Part shown: positions 36,213 through 48,489 of the stretch, piece after piece | Position numbering within the stretch: position 1 is the stretch's first letter | Layout of the letters: each line of letters starts with the position of its first letter | NCBI GenBank assembly: GCA_019096195.1 | Contig: JAGTXK010000219.1 | Location: 186,001-250,000 of the forward strand | Source: Boletus sp. NGJ | Taxonomy: Eukaryota > Basidiomycota > Agaricomycetes > Boletales > Boletaceae | Direction: 5' to 3' | DNA: 64,000 bases | Notes under the pieces: model-generated | What the model was told of the DNA's origin: nothing | What the model saw: the letters and a program-made list of their open reading frames with translations, nothing else | Database searches by the model: none | Program-made: the position numbers and the translations under genes

Positions 36213-39106
36213 ATGATGCCTCCGCGACGTCGTCTCCAGTACACTCAAGAAAGCATCGACCAGCAACTTCAACAGATACATCTCCTCGATGCATCTTCCT
36301 CCTCCGAGAACTTGGAACAGCTTGGTCCCATCATCAAACAAATTCATGCAAACCGACAGCAGGAGGTCTATCTGCGCAACCTTCAAGCGCTCATCGAGGC
36401 AAAGGACGCGGAGATAGAAGGTATCTGCACAGAAAACTATCAGGAGTTTATTTCCTCCATCTCTACCCTCTTCACAATCAAGTCATATACCACCAGCCTT
36501 CGTGAGAGGATCGCGACGTTGGATGAAAACGTTGGGCAGCTGGGAAAGGGACTCGTCGAAAAGAAGAGGACTTTGCTGCAATCAAAGAAGACAGCTTCAA
36601 ATCTCGATGAAGCTATCGACACATTCCAGGCTTGCTTAAAACTTCTCGACGTCATCGACCGCATTGGCGACATGATCAAGGAAGGCAGGTTTTGGAGCGC
36701 CTTGCGAGTGAGTCAAACGCAGTTTGCTTGGGCCCTTCGTACTGAATCACTCTCTCAAGTCTCTGGAAGACATTCAGACCATGCCATTGACATCGTTGTC
36801 GCAAACCCCGTTATACCAGCATATATTGTCTTCCTTGCCCTCGCTTCGAGTCCAGGTACAAAATGCTGTTACTGCATCCATGAAACAGTGGCTACTTGAG
36901 ATCAGAAATGTCACTGCTACAGTGGGGAGGTCAGCCTTGGAGACTATGAACGCACGCACGCGGAAGTGGAGAGCCCGACGTGAAAAAGACCCAATGCTGA
37001 GATCAAGTCGCGTGGGCAGTGCGGTTGAAATGGTCACATATGAAAGAACTGACAGTGAGTTCCGTCTGCACCGGATTCATTGTGGTTCTGAGATGTCATG
37101 ACGCACAGGCAACGTCCTTGACAAGGACAAGATTGGGGTCGATTTCCAGCCGCTATACCAATGTGTCCATATCTATATTTCATTGGATTCGCTTGACGAC
37201 CTCCGCACCTCCTACCAAGCTGATCGCAAGGCTCGCCAACTCTATCTTGATTCGTGGACGTTGCTAACCCATTCATTCAGGCCCAGTCGGACCTTATTCT
37301 TCCAACACCACTCTCTATATCAACCCTTCCTGCCCTCTTGGAAGAAATATGTGGCTTCTTCATCATAGAATCCCATGTACTGGAGACTACCTCTGGCTTC
37401 CGCTCGGAACGAGAGATCGAAGAGCTTTGGGATGGCATCGTGGCTCGATTGTCTTCGGCTATCGCTTCCGCTTTGGTGGAGCAAAGGGATCCTGACACGT
37501 TTCTAAAAGTCAAGGAATGCCTAACATCATTTGTTATGACACTCGAGGTAATGGTCACACGTACCTTGGTTGCTTAATGACCTTGTTGCACAGTCCTATT
37601 CTTATTCAACACATTCCCTTCATTCTCTAACACTCGCTCTGTTCGAGAAATACACGGGACTGCTCGAAACTGAGTTTGGTCGAAAGTTAGATTCGGTGCG
37701 TTCTCTCTCTATAGTTCTTTTACTTGTTTCAAGCAAGATTTCTCCTAGGTTGTGCTCGATGATGATTACCTGCCAATGCATGTTACTACGTCATCCGAAC
37801 GAGAGTCTGTACTCAATAACGTATGGCTGAGCGCTTCTGAAAAGGAGAACCTTATCCAGTAATGCAGCAATCACTTATTTGGACGGAGACGCACTTAACC
37901 ATTTCTAGGTACTCCATACCGCTCACTCTGCCCTGGTCCCAAAGCTTTTACCTCTGCTGTCAAGATGTAAGCTTGCTTCTTCCGCGGGGAGGAACACTCA
38001 TAACATCCACAGATCCGAACCTTCATTCAACAGTTTTATCAGTTTGTAGAAGGTGTCTCGCAACACCACAGCAACATCGACGATCTCCTGAGTCGGGTAA
38101 GGCTATGTGATCACCTTGGGGTGACCCCCATTCAACAGAGCTCCCCTTTAGTCACTTGATAAACTTCTGTCGAACCACATAAGTGACAGCATAAACAAAC
38201 GGCTTCCAAGTACATCGGCGCTCTCGCAGATTGCACAGATTGTGACCAATTTGGAATACTTTGAAGTAGCTTGCACTGAGCTAGGGCAGTCACTTACCAA
38301 CCTCAGGTGATTCCTGCCCATTTACCAAAGGATTCACGCGTGTACTCACACCCCACAGGTCTACGCAACGAGGCGGAACAATCCGTCTCGCTTCGTCACC
38401 CTTTTCAGAGCCATTCCAGCAATCTCAGAGGCGAATTACAGCCCTTATCACCTCGAAGCTCGACGATTTCTTTGATCTGTCTGAATACGACTGGACACCA
38501 CAGGGCCGCGAAGAGATGCCGAGCATGTATCTCTATGAGCTCGTGAACTGGCTTACGACTGTCGTAGACTCTCTTCCACTCAAAGATACGTACAAGGACG
38601 AGGCTTACAAGGGTGCTATAGGATATATCGCCGAGTGCTTTATGGTATTGAACACTCCATTGGTATTGGTCCCCTTTGCTGATATGAACGCGACGTAGAA
38701 CTTCATGATTGGTCCCAAAGTGCCAGCGATGAACGAACATGCAGTTGCCAATATGGTGACCGACATGACCTTCCTGGAAGGCGAGATTACGAGGATAGGG
38801 CGAGGAAACCTCAATTCATCGTTTGCCGAGCTGCACTCCGTATGTACTCTGACCCACAACGGTTTCTTGCCCTGATGGTGGTTACAGATGTCCAAGATTA
38901 TCCTCACAGATGCAGTACAAGATTATCTGAACCCAAGTGTTCGACAAGCATCCTACAGCGAAGTCAGGCCAAAAAGGCTGCAAGCTCTTTTAGAGAAACT
39001 TGCCAGGTATGGGGCCACCTGCCGTGACAACCGTTCCAGGGAGAGAGGTGAGAGGCGCAGGAAGGAAGCAGAGACGTTGCACAGGATGAGCCTTACATAT
39101 ACCTAG
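36213..39106 (+). CDS. SEC15: Exocyst complex subunit Sec15
   Basis: Exocyst subunit that binds the Rab GTPase Sec4 on secretory vesicles. The sequence starts MMPPRRRLQYTQESIDQQLQ, then LGPIIKQIHANRQQEVYLRN, ENYQEFISSISTLFTIKSYT and LVEKKRTLLQSKKTASNLDE with FWSALRSLEDIQTMPLTSLS. The middle has ASMKQWLLEIRNVTATVGRS. The C-terminal helical bundle includes MYLYELVNWLTTVVDSLPLK and YKGAIGYIAECFM. About ten introns, some leaving short exons. The upstream of two adjacent ATGs is used. Together with SEC10 this makes two exocyst genes within 29 kb. Confidence 0.94.
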
Positions 39107-39367
39107 TCCTTAGTTGAACGATCACCGTTTATTCCAGACTAGCATAATGGAGGAAGGTATGGACATCTATAGCATATACTTGCAATGAAACAGCAAGTTG
39201 AAACACACCCGCAATGCTCGCAAATTATGAAGGCGTGGGAAGTTGAAGAAGGTCCCAAGTAACAAAGCGGTGGTTTAATAGTAAAACGGTGTATCATTCA
39301 ACGTCGTGAGGAAAGGTGACCAGTCAAGTGCACAAACGGAACCAACTCAGAAGAGATCTACTCTGGC

Positions 39368-40181
<814 letters not shown>

Positions 40182-41188
40182 TGTGTATTGCGACGACGAC
40201 GAAGTGGTTTGTCGAGTTGTAAACTGGAGGTAAAGAACAAGTTTGCTGTTCGGCAGGTAACGTGTGAGAACACCGTTTTGAACTCCGCAAGCGCCAAGTG
40301 GCACGCCCGTCCCTTCCCCGACAAGCCACGGTTGCAAGTTCAGTGAAAATTGAACTGCGCCGGCTTTGAACTCCATTACACGTACTTGCACACGACTAGT
40401 CTACGTGTCCTTTACTGCGGAAACTTGGTGCGCGTCGTCTCACGCTTCCCTGTGGTTGTGAATTATAGATGATTTGCTGGACAATGCCACCGAAACCCAC
40501 CCCCGGGGGGCTTGTCCACCGGCGCGATGCGGCGACACCTCAAAACCCGAAGAAAGTTGTTCTCATGATGCTTACGCCGGCTTTCAAATTAATTACACGG
40601 AGGTAGCGTGTTCCAAGATGGCGCGAACACGACCGATTTTGTCTGGCGATACCATACCGCGAGCCATCGACCTTGACCAGGAACTCGTGTGTTGCTGGGT
40701 GTTACAGGATAATTAGTTGCAACTGGATAATCTACAGACGCTTGATCACTGCGCGTGCGGAACCCAGGATATTGACTGTAGACTTCGTTGGCACGTGGAT
40801 ATCACGACGAAGAAGCAGATCACTTGCAGCGGGCAAAGGATGACATTAACAGGATTCTTAGAGGCAGTTAACCGAAATCTATGTTATGGGCGGAGAAAAG
40901 TCTATGTATCGCGAATGAAAAAAAAAAAAAAGGAAACAGATGCTATTCAACAAAACCAATGAGATGACAGTGGTATCAGCATTAATGCAAGCCAGCGGAA
41001 TTAGGACTACACGCAATGGAACAAGGCTAGTGGAGTAGAAAATACAGGCGTTCTATGTAGGACAATTAAGCCGCGACGGTTGCATTCATACAGTAAGTGA
41101 GATAGCATCATTGGCACAAAATGTGCACTATTTTTGTCTATCCATCAGGCGTCAGTTATCGACCGCTGGCGGTGAAAAACGTACCTGT
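40182..41188. other. Intergenic, 1.0 kb
   Basis: The longest gene-free stretch in the window. It should hold the ARF1 promoter and 5' UTR and the 3' UTR of the phosphatase gene. A 15-nt A tract lies at 40918-40932. No convincing open frame, tRNA or transposon remnant. Confidence 0.6.
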
Positions 41189-41878
41189 CTAGCTTTGCCC
41201 TGCCAGATGGGCATCCAATCTTTGGCGCCACCCAACATAGTATGGGCAGGCTGGGCCTGGTTGATATCCGCAGAGCTCAAACAGGACAAGTTGTTCATGA
41301 AATCCGGCGTTAAACCAGACTTGCTCTCGCGCTATAGAAGAGGGTCCCATTAGAAGCAGGGGACAGGGGACAGGGAACACGACAAGAACCAACCTTGTCG
41401 AACCGCCAACATGGCTTGTGTAGCATCTATACGGCGCGTGCGCATGACTACAGAGTTTAGCAACAAGGCCCTCGGAATGCATGGATTGCGCCGACTCACG
41501 GTATGCAGCAACCACCGTCGCACTCCGAGTCAGACCTTGATGGCAATGCACGAGGACGACACCTCCAGCTGTGATGGCTCTGTCTATGAACTGACAAGCA
41601 GAGGGGAGCCAAATCAAAAGATCGGCGAAGTCGACATCTTGAACAGGAATTCGCAGATGAACGATACCAGATTCGGGAATCTCAGCGGGGATAGCATCGT
41701 CACAGACGGATACAATATGAGTAATCCGGCGTTCTGTTAACGACCGCGGTGATCTGGCGGCATGGATGCTAGGGGCGCAAGGTAGATCAGGAAATGGTAC
41801 GTCACAGACTTGATAAGCGTCGTACTTTCCGAGATACAGCGCACCTGGGATGATTGTATCGACGTTCTTCCAGCCCAT
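41189..41878 (-). CDS. Dual-specificity protein phosphatase
   Basis: Small DSP-fold phosphatase. It starts MGWKNVDTIIPGALYLGNIH, then SLTERRITHIVSVCDD and HLRIPVQDVDFADLLIWLPS, and the signature VLVHCHQGLTRSATVVAAYL, which supplies the catalytic Cys and Arg (HCxxGxxR). The general-acid Asp lies in VQDVDF. The rest reads DATQAMLAVRQAREQVWFNA, then GFHEQLVLFELCGY, as in the fungal YVH1/DSP group, but no zinc-binding C-terminal domain is present. Three introns: one removes an in-frame segment after LYLG, one follows VVAAY and one follows LAVRQ. Substrate not predictable. Confidence 0.88.
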   Translation of the reverse strand: MGWKNVDTIIPGALYLGKYDAYQVCDVPFPDLPCAPSIHAARSPRSLTERRITHIVSVCDDAIPAEIPESGIVHLRIPVQDVDFADLLIWLPSACQFIDRAITAGGVVLVHCHQGLTRSATVVAAYRESAQSMHSEGLVAKLCSHAHAPYRCYTSHVGGSTRLVLVVFPVPCPLLLMGPSSIAREQVWFNAGFHEQLVLFELCGYQPGPACPYYVGWRQRLDAHLAGQS

Positions 41879-42290
41879 AGTGCCTGGCTGAAGAACCTGG
41901 AATTCCTGTTAGAATGTCCGAAGTGACAACTCGGTACATTGTTGGTTTTGTAGTTTCAGAAAGGTCCAGTGTTTAGCAGTGGCAGGCGACTCGGAGAATC
42001 GAGTAACCGTGCGCGCTAACTACTTACGAGCAGAGGCTCTCCGATGATGTTGAATGGCAGTGTGAAGAAACGCATCGTCACAGCCAGGGGTGTCCGCTGA
42101 GGAGGAGAGTCGAAATGCGGTGTGCCAGACGGAGTGCTTAGAATGGAAATCGGTCCAGGGCGGGCCCATCGCCACCGACGGGGAGGACATGACGCAAGCG
42201 CGGACGGTCAGTGAATTTTTGAAACATTTCAGACACACCATTGCCAGGACGTTAGGAACTGGTATGTTCCCGTATCCGGGTGATTATTGA
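41879..42290. other. Intergenic, 412 bp
   Basis: Between the start of the phosphatase gene and the stop of a small gene, both on the minus strand. Short open frames on both strands do not look like protein families and were not called. Confidence 0.55.
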
Positions 42291-42778
42291 TCACGGCCCT
42301 TGCCAATTAATTTCCCACATGAAGCCTTGACCATGTTCGGCACCTGACTCGTTCTCCCAGAGGCACGCTCGGATGTCGAGGTAGCCGTGTCCGGAGCTGA
42401 ACGACAAAACCTGTTGGACGACAGACATATCGTCTTGCCTGAGGGACCTGAATAGATGCAGTGCAGTGACATTCCAATTTCCATGCATTGCCTGTCAATC
42501 CCGGGTCCCCCGTGGTACTGCAATCGACCAGCGTTACTGAGCATGAACGTTAGTACGCCAGGCTCCTTGAGTTCTGCCAGAAAACATGATGCCCTTCTGT
42601 TCCATTTCTCCCGGCTCTCCGGGTCCTCTCGCTAAAAAGAAATCACCGTGTGCAAACACGCATTTACCACATTGCTGAATAGCGTTACTTGCCAGTGCAA
42701 TCTCCACGAGGCGTTATGGAATTGTCGGGCCACACTAAACGTGCCAGTGCCATCACCGAGCCCGCCACCCGCGTGCAT
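42291..42778 (-). CDS. Uncharacterised 121-residue protein
   Basis: Three exons (42778-42689, 42631-42557, 42491-42291) of 90, 75 and 201 nt join in phase 0 into one 121-residue frame. Introns have GT...AG ends. The protein starts MHAGGGLGDGTGTFSVARQF, continues NASWRLHWQREDPESREKW and ASCFLAELKEPG, and ends with GHGYLDIRACLWENESGAEH, then GQGFMWEINWQGP. It is rich in Trp and contains no signal peptide or membrane span. I do not recognise the family. The clean three-exon phase-0 structure and balanced composition argue that it is a real gene. The gene to its right is divergent (203 bp between starts). Confidence 0.55.
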
Positions 42779-42981
42779 TCTGGGGGAAGCGGAGGATAGA
42801 AAAACGTGCCAGTCTGCATCGCGACCATCCTTGATTAAAATTGTTTGTCGTCCTATTCCGCCGCGTGGAGAACGTATGTTCTACAGGTCCACGTAAGGAT
42901 GTCCATAAATATGGCTAATCGCCACATCCAAGTTTTCTATCTACCGAACGTTCCACTTTTGCGTCAGGCAAACCCACACGG

Positions 42982-43535
42982 ATGCTTCAGATCGAGTGGA
43001 AGTCTTCTGTAAGTTGATCTCATGCGATCCTCTCTGCGGTTTCTTAATTCCAAAAAAGCATTATCACTCAGACGGTCGCCCCCGCACTCGCCCAAAAGCT
43101 TCGACGGTGCACGGCTGGCTCGTCAAGTGGCGGGCTACGTTCAGTGGCAATGAAAGCCTTCGCAAGGAGGGCATACGCGAAATGCGCGAAGCCAAAGCCG
43201 TGCGAGAGTTGAAGAAGCAGCGAAAGGCTGCTCGGCAGGCCAAGGCAGGAGTATCAAACTCTCGTCCTTGCCCAACCTCACTCAGCAAGGAGCAACAACC
43301 ACAGGCGCCAAAAGGGCTGCCTCGCGGTGTTCAACGCTCTTCTTCCAAACGCCCCAGTCGCGGAAGCTCTCGACATATAGCTTCCCAAACCCACTCGCCA
43401 AGGTCTACTCCTACCAGCAGCCGGCGGTCTGGTCATAACCGCCAGGGGGCAGGATATCGTAATCCACATAGCTCACGAAAAGCTTCCCACAACAGTCGGA
43501 GGGACATTGTTCGAGTTACAGAGAAGAAACGATGA
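42982..43535 (+). CDS. Small basic uncharacterised protein
   Basis: A first exon encoding MLQIEWKSS is joined over a short intron (donor gtaagt, acceptor aaaaaag) to HYHSDGRPRTRPKASTVHGW, then LVKWRATFSGNESLRKEGI. A Lys/Arg/Ala helix (REMREAKAVRELKKQRKAAR) follows, and a long Ser/Arg/Pro tail. The GWLVKW...GNESLRKEG segment is the only part that looks structured; the tail looks disordered. I do not recognise a named family, though similar short basic proteins are common in basidiomycetes. The start was chosen for the splice junction, which removes a stop-free but unlike upstream reading. Confidence 0.6.
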
Positions 43536-43819
43536 TCCACCGCACCAACCAGTATTGCGTATTTATTATCCCCAGGACACATATTTATGTCAATAGATAA
43601 CTCGCATACTATACTTTAATTCGAGTCGGAAACCTGATCATGATCCACTGCGAACGCTGGTGGACCCGCGATAGATATACCTGGACATAGTATAGGCAGG
43701 AAGACCCGAATTCTTTACAACGCACACTGCAGGAGGGTCACAGTACCTCCTAGTTTGGGCGTGTACAGTTGAGACGAGATAAAAAGCATTAGAGAGAGGT
43801 GATGTTTTTACGTACGTGC

Positions 43820-44809
43820 TCAATGCGAGTTGTCTCCTGTACAAACTTTCTTCTTCTTACGCCTTTTCTGTTTTCTTCTGGAAATGTTCAAATGGCTGGT
43901 ATTACCAGGCTGATCGGTGAGTTCCGGTGGGCCATCGAGATTTAGCAATGGGACGCCAAATGGGTCAACTTTATCAGGTAGAGGCATAGAATTAGTGTGC
44001 ACTCGACTGAATCCTGAAGTTGTTGTTTTTCCCGAAACCGGAACTTGTAAAGCCCAGAGAAAAATGAGGCAAATGCGTGGACAGCAAGTGCAAACTTATA
44101 AGCGCACCGTAAGTTTCCCGGGACGGTTTAGGGGCAGTTGGGCTCGAGGAAAACGTGGATTGGACAGGCGATCCTAAAGACGGTGAAGATATCAACGTCG
44201 CTGACTGCTGATCATCTGGTCCCATCCGCTTTTTTTCTTTCCGGCAGGGTGCAGTTACTATACTGCATGAAGGACAAAATGAATAGCCCTTACTGTGCTT
44301 TGGGGGCTCCCCTAAGGTCGGGTTCTCGGCAGAGGGAAATCGATTGGCTTCCGAGTTGGCCTTTCTTTTCTTCTTCTTGCTACCTTCGTGTCGAAAAGGG
44401 TCCACCTTCGTTTTCTGCTTAACCGGTCTCCCTTTATGCTCCTCATTGTCTGATTTGGAGGAATCTTGCGGTGGCGATTGTACGACATCACCGTTTTTTG
44501 TTCCGTTCTTCCCCAGTCTACGCTTGAGTTTGGAGGCCTCGTGAGCTAGTGGTGCCGCAGGGATAGATGCACCAACACCCAATCTGTACAGAATTTATTT
44601 GAAGTCCATAATTCGCATAACATCGTCGGGTACCTTGGAGGCCGGCGCGATTCCTCCTCGAGTATTTGTGCTGCATTCACACCATTGGGCCTAAGTTGTG
44701 CAAGGTGAGTAGGTTTTATCCAAGACGTGACTAGATTCTGTGCAAAAGACATAGACATGTCGATCTGAGCCTGCAGACTCTCCATGTCGACATCATCTTC
44801 GGCGACCAT
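43820..44809 (-). CDS. Lys-rich nuclear-type protein, possibly DUF3245 family
   Basis: The N-terminus MVAEDDVDMESLQAQIDMSM, then SFAQNLVTSWIKPTHLAQL is the only conserved-looking block. It resembles the helical N-terminal motif of the small fungal DUF3245 family, an assignment I hold loosely. The rest is low complexity with many basic clusters (SKLKRRLGKNGTKNG, GSKKKKRKANSEANR). A CxxC pair (YSFCPSCS) lies mid-protein. The C-terminus ends in a strong nuclear/nucleolar localisation-type tail (SRRKQKRRKKKKVCTGDNSH). Two introns joined by GT-AG sites. It starts 90 bp from the divergent Gemin2 gene. Confidence 0.6.
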
Positions 44810-44899
44810 TGGGTATTGGTTAACGAGTGCTTTCCCACGCTGTTGCTCTGACAGGAGTGTTCAGTCCCAACGCAAGACTCGTGCCCTTCCTCGTCCGCC

Positions 44900-46200
44900 A
44901 TGGTGAACAAGCGGAAAAGGGATGAATTGAGCGACTCCGACTCTGATGAAATAACACCAGGAAAACAAATCCTCCCTGTCGCGAACCTCCCTCACGACTT
45001 TGATCAAGACCCCCAGGATGGCATGCAATACTTGTTCTTGGTCAGGTACTGTCTCGATTCCACCGCGGGTTCTACTCGCGTTCACTGAGTCCGCAGACGA
45101 GACGCACGTCGATTACCTCACATCAGCAGAGTGCGAAACCCATATGAAGTGTCTGAGATAAAGGTCGCGCATACGTTTACACCCTCATCCACCAATTTCC
45201 TTCCCCACGAGGAGTGGAGAATCGCATTTCAAAGGCATTTCTCCAACCTGAGAAAGGTACGCATGTCTCTAGGTTGATATTTCTGAAACTTGTACTCATG
45301 TGGCACAGAACCTGACCCAGGCAACAATCCATATCGACCGCGATCATTCAGGCCCAGGACGAAGTGTAATTCCTGAGAAGAAAGATAGGGATGCGTGGTG
45401 GAAATTTCTCGCTGGCCATCCCGAGTCAGCGTGGAGCCCGAGGGCCCGACCCGTACGGAAGAAACTCAGCATGCCATGCCGCATGCGAGCATCAGCTGAC
45501 CCCACTGAGGCTGTACTTCCTGTGGACGCAACACGCCTCCCTGTTGCGCAGTCAAGAGATGAATCTTGCCACCTTCTGACTGCATGCGTTAATGACTTGC
45601 CACAAAATGTTGCACGGCGGCCGAGCTCCCTTGACTTTTTTCGGAGTGCAGAATCGACGAATGTACCAATCGACCTCTCGATATCATCATTAGAAGCTCA
45701 GGAAGTGCATGTTGAACGGCTTTCGCCCCCCGAGATTACGCCAAGTTATTTAAGGGAAATCGATCATGTATGGTGTCTGCTTCTTAACCCCTCTCTTTAC
45801 TAATATCTCGGCACAGCGAACGTCAATCCATCTGCTCATGTACTTTACACACTGGATAAACGTCCATCTGCAGAATCCCAGTGACCCGCTGACAACCATC
45901 TCAGTCAGTCACGGGCAGTGGATTTTTGCGCTTCTCACCAAAATAGAGGATCATTTGTCTGCTGACGAGATGAATCTCCTGCGCAATCTCGCCCGTGCCT
46001 GCCTCGCGCTCACCCAAAGGTGCAGAGGCAGGCACGCAGAGAACAATGCAGTGTTTGAAGGGATTTCAAGTGCTGTGTTCGCAGAAAACACGACGTGCAT
46101 GTCGGATGCGTCCTGCTGGATGATCTTCACTGCGGTCGCAGGGTATTGGGGTCAAAGGGACCTTTGGGCTGATGCCGAGGCCACATTGGCGGGCGCCTGA
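44900..46200 (+). CDS. Gemin2/SIP1-like SMN-complex protein
   Basis: Predicted partner of SMN that holds the Sm pentamer during snRNP assembly. Features in order: a basic-acidic N-terminus (MVNKRKRDELSDSDSDE), then DPQDGMQYLFLVRRDARRLP, the Gemin2 signature around the Sm-binding arm. WRIAFQRHFSNLRKNLTQAT follows, then DAWWKFLAGHPESAW and the C-terminal helical domain (IHLLMYFTHWINVHL, SHGQWIFALLTKIEDHLSAD, NLLRNLARACLALTQR, DASCWMIFTAVAGYWGQRDL). The linker is longer than in animals. Three introns. ATG at 44900. Identity is good but rests on pattern recall. Confidence 0.85.
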
Positions 46201-46482
46201 CCGCTTCCGCGGGCTTATCTTCTGCCTGCTGTTGTTGATGATGGGGGCCATACCGCTGGGGAGGTCTGTCTTTTGATGTAAGATTTGTAGATGTACAGTC
46301 ATTCGGAAGAATATGACCGTGAGTGTGGGTATTTATCTGTATATCGAGACCATGACATGCCCCCTTGCATAGGTACTGTGGGAAACGGAGTCAACTCGCC
46401 AGCTTCAAAGTGTGCCAAGCCAGCGTCCCTTGACCCATCATTTTCTTTTCCTTACCACTTTGTCGACTCGGTCACTGCTCAA

Positions 46483-47157
46483 ATGCGTGTCTTCGCCAGC
46501 GTCCTCTTGACTGTGTCGTCGGCCTTTGCATACCAGGTCACCTTCCCTGGCAATGCCCAAGGTTGGAATAACACTGGTCCCAATTATCTCTCATGGGCAC
46601 GTGTCGACACCGACCCTCTCACCTTCACAGCAGTTCTGACAAACGTGGTAAGTCTTTGTGTGCTTATCTTCCCTTGTGCTCCGTAGACCCGTTTGGACGA
46701 CAGAATACCAACAGCAACCAAGTCATGGATAACAATATCGACGGAACACTTGGCATTGTACAGTGCAGCGCACCTAGTGGAGGCTGGCCCTCAGGTTCTG
46801 GCTTCCGTGTCAACCTTGTTCAAGATGCCCAGCACCTCGACACTATACTTGCTCAGTCTAACCAGTTCAACATCACTGCAGTTTCTTCCGGCTCTACAAC
46901 ATCTTCTGCGTCAACTCAGTGAGCATTTGAACTACCTCTCGATACTCTCTACCTTACCAAAGTCCTTATTTAGAGCGGCCACTTCTGGCGTCACCGCCAC
47001 CGCCACTGCCACCCCGTCTGCTGCTTCAGGTGTCACTAGTTCAAGCACCAGTACTACGCCTACTGGAGTCAGCGCTGCATCTCTTGGTGCAGACACTCAG
47101 GCTGGCTTGCTCACCGCGGTTGCCGCACTAACAGCTTTTATTACCACTCTGTTTTGA
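46483..47157 (+). CDS. Secreted GPI-anchored Kre9/Knh1-domain protein
   Basis: Cell-surface protein with signal peptide MRVFASVLLTVSSAFA, one Kre9/Knh1-type beta-sandwich domain (VTFPGNAQGWNNTGPNYLSW to QDAQHLDTILAQSNQFNITA), a Ser/Thr-rich stalk and a C-terminal hydrophobic tail (LLTAVAALTAFITTLF) after small residues, as expected for GPI attachment. The domain is associated with beta-1,6-glucan and cell-wall proteins in fungi. Two introns: one joins LTNV to NTNSNQVMDNN, the other joins SASTQ to AATSGV. Many short proteins of this architecture occur in Agaricomycetes; a specific role is not known. Confidence 0.87.
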
Positions 47158-47320
47158 TTCTAACCATTTATGTGATTGTGCTTTCCCTTGGTATTAGGTA
47201 CTCTTTACATAGTTTACTGTACTCATCATGGGACATGTAGTTTACGCAATTGGTTTGTTTTGTCAATCGGACGGTTATCCCACCCCTACCCAATCTAAGC
47301 GGTGTGCCGACCTTTCTGAT

Positions 47321-48465
47321 ATGCTCCCCTTCGCGTACCTGTTACCGCCCAGCTGGACGGCACAAGTCAACACCTGGCTTGCTGAGGACACCCCGTCGTT
47401 CGACTATGCAGGGTATGTGGTCGGGGAGGCTGAGCGGGAAGCATTCCTCTTCGGAAAGGGAAAACAAACCGCTGTTCTCGCCGGTGTCCCTTTCTTCACC
47501 GAAATCTTCCACCAACTCGGATGCCAGTACGTAACTCTCCTATCGCGCTCGTTCGATAATCATCAGTTCTCGCAGGGTAGAATGGCATATGCAAGAAGGG
47601 GAGACGTTCGAACCTGTCAAGCATGTCGCAACTGTGAGAGGGAAAGTTCGACATCTCCTTCTGGGCGAGAGAGTTGCACTCAACCTTCTCGCAAGATGTA
47701 GCGGAATCGCAACCAAGTGAGCATTGCCCCCGCTCAGATCAAAGAGCATCACTGATTCTTGTGATTGGCAGGTCGAAGCGGGTAAAGGATCTGGCTAGGG
47801 CGTACGGGTACGAGGGAGTCATCGCCGGCACGCGAAAGACGACACCGGGTAACCCTACTGGTCCTCCAAATGCTCTCTATGTTCACATCGTCTTTTTGAA
47901 AGGTTTCCGACTGGTCGAGAAGTATGGCATGGTCGTCGGTGGGATCGATACCCATCGTCACGATTTGTCTAGTATGATCATGCTCAAGGATAATCATATC
48001 TGGTCAGCTGGCAAGTCGTCTTCCCCGGTGTTATTCTGCCGAGTTCCATCTGAAACATGCTCTAGGTTCCATCACAGCTGCAATCCAACAGGCACGTTCC
48101 GTTGGCGGATTCAGTGTCCTTCTTGAGGTGGAAGTCGGTTCAGAAGCACAGGCCAATGAAGCGATCGACGCTGGTGTCGACATAGTTATGCTCGACAACA
48201 TGGAAGGGGATGAACTCGTGCGCGTCGCACGTAAGCTGAAAGAGACATGGGCGGGTAAACGAAATTTTTTGCTTGAATCGAGCGGAAACATCACAGAAAG
48301 TAACTTGCAGGAACGTGCAATCAATGGTACGTGAACTGGGCACTTGTATCCTGATTCTGATTCTGTTCACTCCGTTTTCCAGAGATCGACATATTGAGCA
48401 CCAGCGCTGTTCATCAGTCCGTGCAGCATATAGATTTCAGTTTGAAGATACAGGTACCAAGTTAA
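47321..48465 (+). CDS. BNA6: Quinolinate phosphoribosyltransferase (nicotinate-nucleotide pyrophosphorylase)
   Basis: Converts quinolinate and PRPP to nicotinate mononucleotide, the last step of de novo NAD synthesis from tryptophan. It starts [20 protein letters not shown] with [31 protein letters not shown] and the catalytic-site segments [35 protein letters not shown] and VLLEVEVGS follow, then [17 protein letters not shown] and the end [20 protein letters not shown]. All Arg/His/Lys residues that bind the two phosphates are present. About five introns. The ATG at 47321 is used because the in-frame upstream extension has no family character. Its stop lies 24 bp from the stop of the ACMSD-like gene. 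Confidence 0.95.
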
Positions 48466-48489
48466 GAGGGTAAAGATACGATTAAGGTA

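Noticed and set aside
40918-40932. A tract as a retroposon tail
   Set aside because: No reverse-transcribed gene copy, target-site duplication or element ends were seen beside it; it is most simply a homopolymer in a spacer.
47228-47320. In-frame upstream ATG for quinolinate phosphoribosyltransferase
   Set aside because: The extension lacks family similarity, while [12 protein letters not shown] matches the normal fungal start.
47605-47625. tRNA B-box-like sequence on the minus strand
   Set aside because: The match to GGTTCGANTCC is incomplete, there is no A box or cloverleaf partner, and it lies inside QPRT coding sequence.
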